This document shows, piece after piece, positions 8,913 to 14,324 of a stretch of DNA of 24,656 nucleotides. Origin of the DNA: a virus; IMG/VR virus record IMGVR_UViG_3300006919_000413, positions 1-24,656 of that record; one strand, written 5' to 3'. A model generated the notes under the pieces. It was not told the DNA's origin. It searched no databases and saw only the letters and a list, made by a program, of their open reading frames with translations. A program made the translations under genes and the position numbers. Positions within the stretch are counted from its first letter, which is position 1. Each line of letters opens with the position of its first letter.

Positions 8913-9908
8913 GTGGCAGACACGACTGAAAACTCATTCGATGGCAGCATCGAGGCAGCAGTTGGTTTAATTACTCGTCCTGAAGAGCCAGAGACAGTTG
9001 AGCAAGAAGAAATTACAGAATCTGAGGATGTATCTCCAGAACTGGAAGCATCGGAATCAGAGGATGTTGATGACGCCGAAATCGACGACGGCGAGGAAGA
9101 TGAAGTAGAAGTCGAAATGTCGGACGATGACGAGGCAGATGACGAAGCCGATCAAGAAGCCCCAGTTCTATATACCGTCAAAGTTGATGGTAAAGAGGAA
9201 CAGGTAACGCTTGAGGATCTACAGCGAGGTTATTCAGGCCAGAAGTACGTCCAAAAAGGGATGCAAGAGGCAGCTGCTCAGAAAAAACAAGCTGAGGAGG
9301 TTTACTCTGCATTGCTAGCCGAACGGCAACAACTCGTTGACATGTATCAACAAATGCAACAAGGGCAGTTCTTGTCCAAGCCGAATCCACCATCGGAAGA
9401 ACTACTCGCCGAGGATCCAATCGGATACATCGAAGAGAAGGCGCGATACGATAAGGCTGTGGAGCAGTACAATCAGCAACAGGGCAAAATGAGCCAGCTC
9501 ATGCAGCAAAGTGAGCAAGCTCGAGAGCGCGCTGTTCAGGCGTATTTGCAGCAAGAAATGCAAAGCTTGGCAAATGTTATTCCTGAGTTTGGTGACGCCC
9601 AAAAGGCATCTAAACTTAAGAACAAATTGATCGATGGTGGCCAGAATCACTACGGCTACACGCAAGAAGAAATCGGTCAAATCATGGATCATCGAGCAAT
9701 CCGGGTTTTGAATGATGCGATCAAGTACCGCGAGATAGTCGCTGGCAAATCGAAGGCCGAGCAAAAAGCTAAGGGCGCGAAACCAGTTATCAAGCCGGGA
9801 GCTAAGAGAGCACAGAATCCAAGCCGTAAAGCAATGGATAAGCAAAAGGCTAGGCTTAAGAGAAGCGGTAGCATCGAGGATGCACTCGCTTTAATTGTTA
9901 ATGAATAA
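8913..9908 (+). CDS. Capsid scaffolding protein
   Basis: The protein has 331 residues. The start is GTG with GGGAG about 10 bases upstream, a weaker initiation site than those of its neighbours. Residues 18-75 are extremely acidic (runs of Asp/Glu). A short beta-like segment follows (YTVKVDGKEEQVTLEDLQRGY, about residues 88-108), of the kind common in phage scaffolding proteins, then a long Gln/Glu/Lys coiled-coil region. The C-terminus is very basic (from about residue 285), as needed for binding the inner capsid surface. Position directly before the major capsid gene fits an internal scaffold that is lost on maturation. No protease motif is visible. Confidence 0.88.
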   Translation: MADTTENSFDGSIEAAVGLITRPEEPETVEQEEITESEDVSPELEASESEDVDDAEIDDGEEDEVEVEMSDDDEADDEADQEAPVLYTVKVDGKEEQVTLEDLQRGYSGQKYVQKGMQEAAAQKKQAEEVYSALLAERQQLVDMYQQMQQGQFLSKPNPPSEELLAEDPIGYIEEKARYDKAVEQYNQQQGKMSQLMQQSEQARERAVQAYLQQEMQSLANVIPEFGDAQKASKLKNKLIDGGQNHYGYTQEEIGQIMDHRAIRVLNDAIKYREIVAGKSKAEQKAKGAKPVIKPGAKRAQNPSRKAMDKQKARLKRSGSIEDALALIVNE

Positions 9909-9928
9909 CTTAATGAAAGGATGCCATC

Positions 9929-10903
9929 ATGGCTCAACCAACCAATACATTCGATAGCTACGATGCTGTCGGCATCAGAGAAGACCTCTCTGATATCATC
10001 TATGACGTTTCACCAGAGCAAACTCCTTTTTACTCAAAGTGTAAAAAAGTAAAGGCGACTAATGTCCTACATGAATGGATGACCGATTCTCTCCGTTCGT
10101 CAGCGACTAATGCTCACATCGAAGGTAATGCAATTACTTCAACTGCACGGACAGCAACGACAAGGCTAGGAAATTATTCTCAAATTTTCGTTGACAGCGT
10201 TTCTATTCCAGATACTGACGCTGGCCTTAAAAAAGCTGGTCGCGCATCTGAAATTGCGTATCAAATGTTGAAGGCTGCAAAAGAGCAAAAGCTCGATATC
10301 GAGTCCGCGCTTTGGGCATCACAGGCCCGCGTTGCTGGAAACAGCACAACGACTGCACGACGTCTTGCTGGTGTTCCAGCATGGCTAACAACAAACACAA
10401 GTTTTGTTACTGGCGGTGTTACTGATGGGGCTGACCCCAGTGGAGATGGGACTGACACCAGAACAGACTCATCCGATCAGGAAGCTTTTAGCCAAACTAA
10501 ATTTGACACAGTCATGCAGTCAATCTGGGAGAACGGCGGTAATCCAAACACTGTTTACCTCTCAGCATTCCAGATGAACAAGGCTCTTGATTTCACAGGA
10601 ATGAACAATCAGCGTTCAACGATTGGTGCATCAGTTGGTGGAACTAACAGTGTCATCAACGCAGTTGACGTTTATGTGACTCCTTGGGGCACAGTCAACT
10701 TCATGCCATCTCGTGAAAACCGCTCTCGTGACGTATTCATCATCCAAGATGATATGTTCAGCGTTGCAGTTCTTCGTCCAACCAAGAACATTGAGTTGGC
10801 GAAAGACTCAGACGCAACACGACGCGCTGTTATCACTGAACTGACGCTTGTCTCAAACAATGAGAAAGCATCTGGTGGTGTCTTTGACTGTACAACATCT
10901 TAA
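9929..10903 (+). CDS. Major capsid protein, SU10/DUF5309 type
   Basis: The protein has 324 residues with a strong AAAGGATG site before ATG. The sequence matches the SU10-like (DUF5309) major capsid family: an N-terminal IREDLSDIIYDVSPEQTPFY segment (residues 16-35), a central stretch with repeated Thr/Ser (EGNAITSTARTATTRLGNYSQIF), then KKAGRASEIAYQMLKAAKEQKLDIE, and a C-terminal segment with the WGTVNFMPSRENRSRDVFII pattern. It has an HK97-type fold by family knowledge. Codon choice looks smoother than in neighbouring genes (for example CGT/GTT/ATC use late in the gene), as expected for a highly expressed product. It is the last gene before a strong terminator. Confidence 0.93.
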   Translation: MAQPTNTFDSYDAVGIREDLSDIIYDVSPEQTPFYSKCKKVKATNVLHEWMTDSLRSSATNAHIEGNAITSTARTATTRLGNYSQIFVDSVSIPDTDAGLKKAGRASEIAYQMLKAAKEQKLDIESALWASQARVAGNSTTTARRLAGVPAWLTTNTSFVTGGVTDGADPSGDGTDTRTDSSDQEAFSQTKFDTVMQSIWENGGNPNTVYLSAFQMNKALDFTGMNNQRSTIGASVGGTNSVINAVDVYVTPWGTVNFMPSRENRSRDVFIIQDDMFSVAVLRPTKNIELAKDSDATRRAVITELTLVSNNEKASGGVFDCTTS

Positions 10904-10912
10904 TCGATGTAT

Positions 10913-10939
10913 GGGGGGCTTTATGCCCCCCCTTTTTTT
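10913..10939 (+). terminator. Intrinsic terminator after major capsid gene
   Basis: A 7-bp all-GC stem (GGGGGGC, 10913-10919, with GCCCCCC, 10925-10931) encloses a 5-base loop TTTAT and is followed by seven T at 10933-10939. It lies 9 bases after the capsid stop. The T run is directly followed by AGGAG (10940-10944) of the next gene, leaving no room for a promoter in between. Confidence 0.92.
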
Positions 10940-10950
10940 AGGAGATTAGT

Positions 10951-11247
10951 TTGAGCAAAATCAAAGAAGTTGTGCATCATGACGACGGGGGAGACACCTT
11001 AACGGTGGAGACCGTATATGACAATGAGCCGACGTTAAATCAGGTAAAACACCTAAAAGATGCTGGATTCGATCAGCAAAGAGGTGATAATAGACTCGTT
11101 GGCCGGATACCTCTGCACATTTTGTCGCAATGGTTGAAGGAAGCTGGCGTTGACTGGTCTGATCATGGAGCAGCACAGGAAGTGATTAAACGAAAAATCT
11201 TATCCGGTGATTTTGCCAAATTTAGAGTTTGGGAAGGAACGTTCTAA
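10951..11247 (+). CDS. Conserved phage protein after capsid gene
   Basis: The protein has 98 residues. TTG is chosen as start because AGGAG stands 6 bases before it and no ATG lies near. The conserved C-terminal pattern (RIPLHILSQWLKEAGVDWSD ... FAKFRVWEGTF) recurs in phage proteins encoded near the capsid gene; I know it as a conserved hypothetical, without a function. The composition is soluble and mixed alpha/beta. Because the gene starts immediately behind the capsid terminator, its expression probably depends on incomplete termination. Head completion or virion accessory protein is possible but not shown. Confidence 0.82.
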   Translation: MSKIKEVVHHDDGGDTLTVETVYDNEPTLNQVKHLKDAGFDQQRGDNRLVGRIPLHILSQWLKEAGVDWSDHGAAQEVIKRKILSGDFAKFRVWEGTF

Positions 11248-11499
11248 ATGGGACAAACAATCGTAAACTGGGCCTTATTGTCCGTCAGCGCTTTAATAGG
11301 TTTTTTTGGACACTTGGCGTGGATGGCTATCAGAGACATCCAAAAGGCTCAGTCTCGATTGCAAATGAGAGTTAGCGAAGTCGAGATACTCGTCGCTGGT
11401 GATTATTTGCGAAAGCAAGAATTTGAAAAGTTTGTCGATCGCGTCATCTGCAAACTCGACGCCATCGACGATAAGATCGATCGAAAGGCGGATAAGTGA
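11248..11499 (+). CDS. Single-span membrane protein with coiled coil
   Basis: The protein has 83 residues. ATG follows the preceding stop directly, with AAGGA about 9 bases upstream. Residues 4-28 (IVNWALLSVSALIGFFGHLAWMAI) are a transmembrane helix. The rest is a charged coiled coil that contains GDYLRKQEFEKF and ends in DKIDRKADK, a pattern seen in many phage membrane proteins of the lysis or tail region. It could be a holin-like or spanin-like component; the single span with a long coil fits an inner-membrane spanin better than a classical holin. No lysis enzyme lies beside it in this window, so this stays tentative. Confidence 0.8.
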   Translation: MGQTIVNWALLSVSALIGFFGHLAWMAIRDIQKAQSRLQMRVSEVEILVAGDYLRKQEFEKFVDRVICKLDAIDDKIDRKADK

Positions 11500-11651
11500 A
11501 TGAGTTTATTCAGCTATGGCCAATCATCTCGGCACTAGGAATCTTGGCCGCGATGCTTATCAGTTTCCGCAGTGAGACTCTTCTTAGACTGAAACATTTA
11601 GAAGAGAAAATAAAAACCTTATTCGATCTTTGGAATGGCAAAAGCAAATAA
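11496..11651 (+). CDS. 51-residue membrane protein
   Basis: A short frame opens with GTG at 11496, overlapping the upstream stop (GTGA), and ends with TAA at 11649. It encodes MNEFIQLWPIISALGILAAM and onwards, with one hydrophobic helix at about residues 6-24 and a charged helix (ETLLRLKHLEEKIKTLF) behind it. The topology copies that of its two neighbours, and the overlap with both of them argues that it is translated. An ATG at 11500 in another frame gives only 12 codons and was not used. Function unknown; holin or spanin partner is possible. Confidence 0.68.
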   Translation: MNEFIQLWPIISALGILAAMLISFRSETLLRLKHLEEKIKTLFDLWNGKSK

Positions 11652-11751
11652 AGAGATTGTTCGCCCAATTCCGAAGCGAACAAAGCTAAACAAGAAACAG
11701 CGTCAGCGTTTGCTGAAGAAGTCGAACGCCAAGCGCTCATTGTTCCGATGA
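11635..11751 (+). CDS. 38-residue lysine/arginine-rich protein
   Basis: The frame runs from ATG at 11635, inside the end of the membrane-protein gene, to TGA at 11749. It encodes MAKANKEIVRPIPKRTKLNK and 18 further residues, of which well over a third are Lys or Arg. The stop overlaps the next ATG as ATGA. It has no hydrophobic segment. The overlaps on both sides and the striking basic composition, shared with four other mini-genes downstream, support its being real. A nucleic-acid-binding or membrane-surface role is only a guess. Confidence 0.6.
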   Translation: MAKANKEIVRPIPKRTKLNKKQRQRLLKKSNAKRSLFR

Positions 11752-12023
11752 AAGACTTTGACATAGCGAAGGCGCTGGCTAGTTTAGTCCCAGTTCTTTT
11801 AGCCGCTATGTGGTGGGTCATTTCTTCTATTGGCGAGATACGTTCAGACATTCAGCTGATCCGCGCCAACCAAATGCAACTTATTAGTCCGAACGGCGAG
11901 ATTGTTCCAAGCCCGGGCAATGCATTTGCGCGCCAAGAACTAAAAGAGGAAATGCTGGAGCACATTCACGATCTGAAAGTTAGAGTTAAATTGCTAGAAA
12001 GGCAAGGTGGAAATGGTAGCTAA
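11748..12023 (+). CDS. Membrane protein with coiled coil, holin/spanin candidate
   Basis: The protein has 91 residues. Residues 5-28 (DIAKALASLVPVLLAAMWWVISSI) form a transmembrane helix. A short linker with the pattern SPNGEIVPSPGNAFARQELK at about residues 47-66 and a C-terminal coiled coil (EMLEHIHDLKVRVKLLERQ) follow. The N-in single span plus coil resembles inner-membrane spanins or small phage membrane proteins of unknown role. The GEIVPSPGNAFAR motif is familiar to me from other phages as a conserved hypothetical. It starts in an ATGA overlap and its 3' end overlaps the next gene. Confidence 0.8.
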   Translation: MKDFDIAKALASLVPVLLAAMWWVISSIGEIRSDIQLIRANQMQLISPNGEIVPSPGNAFARQELKEEMLEHIHDLKVRVKLLERQGGNGS

Positions 12024-12285
12024 AAAATATCAGAATCCAAAAGGTGGTTTGAACGAAAAAGGCCGCAAACACTTTGAGGCGAAGGATGGCGGCAATCTGA
12101 AGGCGCCAGTCAAGTCTGGAACAAATCCTCGACGTGTTTCATTCGCCGCACGATTCGCTGGCATGAAGGGGCCGATGAAAGATTCTAAAGGCAGGCCAAC
12201 TCGTAAAGCATTGGCCCTAAAAGCATGGGGCTTTGGCAGTGTCGAGGCCGCAAGAAATTTTGCTAACAGACATAAGAAGAAGTGA
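12013..12285 (+). CDS. DUF6321-like basic phage protein
   Basis: The protein has 90 residues. ATG at 12013 is preferred over the in-frame GTG at 12007 because the AAGG element (12004-12007) lies a suitable distance before it. Recognisable segments are NPKGGLNEKGRKHFEAKDGG, LKAPVKSGTNPRRVSFAARF and KGRPTRKALALKAWGFGSVE. This set is very widespread in aquatic phage genomes and corresponds, from memory, to DUF6321. It is rich in Lys/Arg and Gly and lacks membrane segments and cysteines. The function is not known to me; a nucleic-acid-associated role is plausible from the charge. Confidence 0.85.
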   Translation: MVAKKYQNPKGGLNEKGRKHFEAKDGGNLKAPVKSGTNPRRVSFAARFAGMKGPMKDSKGRPTRKALALKAWGFGSVEAARNFANRHKKK

Positions 12286-12286
12286 C

Positions 12287-12466
12287 ATGGCTAAAAAAGG
12301 ACTCTACGCGAACATACACGCTAAACGTAAACGAATTGCCGCTGGAAGTGGTGAAAAGATGAAAAAGCCGGGGACAAAAGGTGCACCAACAGCAGAGCAA
12401 TTTAAAAAAGCCGCAAAAACAGCAAAAACGCCGAAAAAGAAAAAAAACTCCAGAGCAGCAACGTGA
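12287..12466 (+). CDS. 59-residue basic protein, MAKKGLYANIHAKRKR type
   Basis: ATG at 12287 follows the preceding stop by one base. The N-terminus MAKKGLYANIHAKRKRIAAG, then GSGEKMKKPGTKGAPTAEQF, is almost a fixed sequence in many marine phages. That fixes the start here and excludes the longer upstream frame from 12233. The C-terminus is a run of Lys with AAKTAKTPKKKK. The last 86 bases overlap the endonuclease VII-like frame, and an 8-A tract (12440-12447) lies in the overlap. Function unknown. Confidence 0.85.
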   Translation: MAKKGLYANIHAKRKRIAAGSGEKMKKPGTKGAPTAEQFKKAAKTAKTPKKKKNSRAAT

Positions 12467-12845
12467 CCACCACTTAAAACATAAATACGGCATAGTCTTT
12501 TCTGACTATGTTGAGATGGCGTACAAGCAGAACAACAAGTGCTCCATCTGCGGGATGGACGGCAAAGATACTGGCAAGGGAAAATTATACATTGACCACT
12601 GCCACAAGACTGGCAGAATAAGAAAACTGCTATGTCATAACTGCAACAGCAGCATAGGTTTGATTGGTGATGACCACAAACTGGCATTCAGGTCAGCATT
12701 TTATTTAATTAAGTTTCATGTGAAACACATATGTTTGGACTTGGCACAGAAGTTATATTGGCTATTGGCGGTAACATCGTCGGCGTCATATCTGGTCTTG
12801 TGGCGAATAGCCAGAAAAGTAAAGCAGATCATCAAAAAATGCTGA
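12381..12845 (+). CDS. Recombination endonuclease VII-like nuclease
   Basis: The frame encodes 154 residues with the endonuclease VII core: C54-x2-C57, the catalytic-type IDHCHKTG at 71-78 (D72, H73), LLCHNCNSSIG at 83-93 (C85, C88) and GDDHKLAF. T4 endonuclease VII resolves branched DNA during packaging, and short phage homologues are common. The ends are odd. The only start is GTG at 12381 (GGGGA about 6 bases upstream), deep inside the preceding gene. The typical N-terminus (KKTPEQQRDHHLKHKYG) lies 20 codons downstream without a start codon. The last 115 bases read out-of-frame through the next gene. The domain call is good; the exact ends are uncertain. Confidence 0.8.
   Translation: MHQQQSNLKKPQKQQKRRKRKKTPEQQRDHHLKHKYGIVFSDYVEMAYKQNNKCSICGMDGKDTGKGKLYIDHCHKTGRIRKLLCHNCNSSIGLIGDDHKLAFRSAFYLIKFHVKHICLDLAQKLYWLLAVTSSASYLVLWRIARKVKQIIKKC
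12712..12727. other. parS-like dyad
   Basis: The 16-mer AGTTTCATGTGAAACA matches the bacterial ParB-binding consensus TGTTTCACGTGAAACA at 14 of 16 positions; the mismatches are position 1 and position 8. It consists of GTTTCA and TGAAAC arms around TG. It sits four bases before the ATG of the next gene, at the end of the nuclease domain. By a rough equal-base estimate a match this good is expected well under once in a window this size, but the motif was noticed after the fact. It may simply be a small dyad near a start codon. Confidence 0.35.
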
Positions 12846-13201
12846 TGGAGCGTTTGACGTTTGACGTCGAGCGCATGAAGGCACAGTCCGAAATGTCAAA
12901 CAAAGAGTTCGAGCTGCGGTCAAAGGATCGGTTCTCGAGCATGACTAGGCGCGTGTTGGTGTTATTCTTCATGATCATGATCGCCGTGATTAGTCTGGCT
13001 CCAATGTTAGGGACGGTTGATATCGCTGTTCCTGTAGAGATGAAAAGTGGCGGTAAATATTTATTGGGTCTGATCGATACTAGCAAGACTTGGATCGAAT
13101 GGCATACAATCAAAAATGCAGTAATGTTCCGGGAGAACTTCGACACTATTTTGGTGATGATTTTCTCATTCTATGTTGGCAGTTCAGCTGTTAAGAGGTG
13201 A
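12731..13201 (+). CDS. Two-span membrane protein, holin-like
   Basis: The protein has 156 residues. The N-terminus (GTEVILAIGGNIVGVISGLVA) is a weak hydrophobic helix. A charged helical stretch follows (about 25-70), then a strong transmembrane helix at about residues 75-93 (RVLVLFFMIMIAVISLA), a loop, and a final hydrophobic helix at about 137-152 (FDTILVMIFSFYVGSSA). The layout resembles the three-TM phage/GTA holin-type proteins, but that is a topology argument, not a sequence match. No good ribosome binding site precedes the ATG, so it may be translated by coupling with the overlapping nuclease frame. Confidence 0.78.
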   Translation: MFGLGTEVILAIGGNIVGVISGLVANSQKSKADHQKMLMERLTFDVERMKAQSEMSNKEFELRSKDRFSSMTRRVLVLFFMIMIAVISLAPMLGTVDIAVPVEMKSGGKYLLGLIDTSKTWIEWHTIKNAVMFRENFDTILVMIFSFYVGSSAVKR

Positions 13202-13203
13202 AA

Positions 13204-13314
13204 ATGAAAACTTGTCCTACCTGTCCAAATCCTAGAAGCTGCATGGCAGCTGGCAAATGTCTAATGAAGGCAATGGTCAAAACAAAAAGGCCAGCTGCTA
13301 AAAAGAAGAAATAA
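13204..13314 (+). CDS. 36-residue Cys/Lys mini-protein
   Basis: ATG at 13204 has AAGAGGTG just upstream and ends at TAA 13312-13314. The product begins [20 protein letters not shown], with four cysteines (4, 7, 13, 19) that could bind one zinc, and ends in a Lys tail (AAKKKK). Small CPTC...C...KC proteins of this kind are known to me from aquatic phages as conserved hypotheticals. The stop overlaps the next start as TAATG. Confidence 0.68.
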   Translation: MKTCPTCPNPRSCMAAGKCLMKAMVKTKRPAAKKKK

Positions 13315-13451
13315 TGCCGCTCGTTAAAAGCAAATCTAAGAAGGCATTCAAGAAGAACGTCGAGGCCGAAATCAAAGCTGGCAAGCCGCCTAAACAGGCG
13401 GTCGCAATCGCTTACGCTGTAAAGAAGAAAGCTTCGAAGAAAAAGAAATGA
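13314..13451 (+). CDS. 45-residue basic phage protein, [14 protein letters not shown] type
   Basis: The frame begins at ATG 13314 (TAATG overlap) and ends at TGA 13449-13451, overlapping the next gene as ATGA. The product contains the widespread phage signature [12 protein letters not shown], then [19 protein letters not shown], and ends in four Lys. This signature is frequent in phages and some bacteria without an established function. The sequence match is clear even though the gene is very short. Confidence 0.8.
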   Translation: MPLVKSKSKKAFKKNVEAEIKAGKPPKQAVAIAYAVKKKASKKKK

Positions 13452-13699
13452 TCCCCGGACGCATCCTTGGCGCGCTCTGCATTGCGCTAGTGTGCCAAGG
13501 CTGTTCCATTATGACGGCCAAGAGGATCGTGGAGAAGCTACAGGAGCCGTCAGCGCCTATTTATAACATTACCTACGAATGTCCGGCTATGATGCCGCAG
13601 ACGGTCTTAGAGACCGTCCGGGAGTACATCATCATAGATGCTGAGATGGATCGTCACTTTGAGGAGTGTGACTTAGAAGTGGACTGTTTCCGGCCTTAG
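13448..13699 (+). CDS. Putative lipoprotein, outer spanin candidate
   Basis: The protein has 83 residues. Residues 6-18 are hydrophobic ([13 protein letters not shown]) and followed by C19-S20, giving an imperfect lipobox because position -3 is Cys. This suggests a secreted lipoprotein. The mature part has a further Cys pair and an acidic end ([13 protein letters not shown]). As the last gene of the rightward block next to several single-span coiled-coil membrane proteins, it could be an Rz1-like outer-membrane spanin subunit. It is longer and less Pro-rich than classical Rz1, so this is tentative. Its stop overlaps the stop of the opposite-strand gene by four bases. Confidence 0.72.
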   Translation: MIPGRILGALCIALVCQGCSIMTAKRIVEKLQEPSAPIYNITYECPAMMPQTVLETVREYIIIDAEMDRHFEECDLEVDCFRP

Positions 13700-14145
13700 C
13701 CGAAGTGTTTTGCACACTCCGGGCCAATGCCAGTCTTGATACTGTCTGGATGAGTAAGAGTGCGATTGCAGCGGCAGCAACGGCCCTCGTGCATGATCTC
13801 GAAACCGTCCATGTCTCGGCGGTACAACTTCATCAAAACCCACTGTAGCGCTTTAAAACTAGGGGCATCAGGCTTGCCTTTTTTACCAGCGAGCAATGGA
13901 TCAGCGTCAACTGGAAGCGCGTACTCTTTAAGGAATCCAATATACTGACTAGCCGCCCAGTCTTGATTGTCCGGGCCAGCAAGAACGCGCACAAAGTATG
14001 GAGCTGCGTCGCGCTCTCTCTCGCGTTTAGCTTGAGTCACTTTGTATGTGAAATGCTTATCAGTCTTGAGAGACTTGATAGTGAAGACAGCATTACCGCC
14101 GTAGATGAACTCAATTGCAGATTTGTGGTCGTCGAATTTGCTCAT
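13696..14145 (-). CDS. DUF6011 zinc-binding protein
   Basis: The protein has 149 residues. The C-terminus holds the DUF6011 signature: CCRCNRTLTHPDSIKTGIGP followed by EC, with cysteines arranged for one zinc. The first 120 residues form a domain with a TYKVTQAKRERERDAAPYFV strand pattern, common in phage DUF6011 proteins and possibly a DNA- or RNA-binding module. AGGAG followed by a run of A precedes the ATG. It has its own sigma70-like promoter (14199-14228) behind the terminator of the large minus-strand operon, so it is a separate unit. It converges on the late rightward genes with no spacer. Confidence 0.85.
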   Translation of the reverse strand: MSKFDDHKSAIEFIYGGNAVFTIKSLKTDKHFTYKVTQAKRERERDAAPYFVRVLAGPDNQDWAASQYIGFLKEYALPVDADPLLAGKKGKPDAPSFKALQWVLMKLYRRDMDGFEIMHEGRCCRCNRTLTHPDSIKTGIGPECAKHFG

Positions 14146-14198
14146 TTTTTTTCTCCTAGTTTAGATCGGTTGGCCAATTCCGCTCGATCGATGGCTCT

Positions 14199-14228
14199 AT
14201 TTAACCATGATTGACGCTTTTGTGTCAA
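14199..14228 (-). promoter_or_regulatory. Minus-strand promoter for the DUF6011 gene, with dyad
   Basis: On the minus strand TTGACA (14228-14223) is separated by 18 bases from TTAAAT (14204-14199). The -35 box is part of a perfect dyad TTGAC-8 bases-GTCAA (14228-14211). The 13 bases ATAGTGTTGACAC around the -35 box recur exactly at the promoter near 21540. The remaining leader to the ATG at 14145 contains CTAAAC just before AGGAG. Confidence 0.7.
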
Positions 14229-14238
14229 CACTATGATT

Positions 14239-14266
14239 AAAAAAAGGCCCACACGAAGTGGGCCTT
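14239..14266 (-). terminator. Terminator of the large minus-strand operon
   Basis: On the minus strand a 9-bp stem, AAGGCCCAC in plus coordinates (14244-14252) pairing with GTGGGCCTT (14258-14266), is followed by seven T (14245-14239). It lies 30 bases beyond the stop of the last operon gene at 14297. On the plus strand the hairpin lacks a T run. Confidence 0.88.
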
Positions 14267-14282
14267 AAAGAAGGAGAAAACT

Positions 14283-14324
14283 ATGAAAAAAGTAAGTCAA
14301 CCAAGCGAATTGAAAGCTTCGTAA
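14283..14324 (+). CDS. 13-codon plus-strand micro-ORF
   Basis: An ideal ribosome binding site, AAGGAG (14271-14276), stands 6 bases before an ATG that opens MKKVSQPSELKAS and stops. It is on the plus strand in an otherwise minus-strand region, just behind the hairpin at 14244-14266. A TTGACG-15 bp-TATGAT element (14211-14237) could serve as a weak promoter. It may be a leader peptide or the front end of a lost gene. The low confidence reflects its size and orientation. Confidence 0.3.
   Translation: MKKVSQPSELKAS

Noticed and set aside
9402-9845. 147-codon minus-strand ORF inside the scaffold gene
   Set aside because: It is the antisense shadow of a Gln/Lys/Glu-rich coding region, giving a Leu-rich sequence with no motif.
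11510-11851. 113-codon minus-strand ORF across the small membrane genes
   Set aside because: It lies opposite to a chain of overlapping plus-strand genes and has no recognisable feature.
12440-12448. Minus-one ribosomal frameshift at the A-AAA-AAC heptamer
   Set aside because: The nuclease frame is +1 relative to the preceding gene, so a classical -1 slip at this heptamer would lead to the wrong frame. Only a +1 shift or loss of one A would join them.
13691-13702. Short CGGC-CTTA-GCCG hairpin at the convergent gene ends
   Set aside because: The stem is only four base pairs and no T run follows on either strand, so it is not supported as a terminator.
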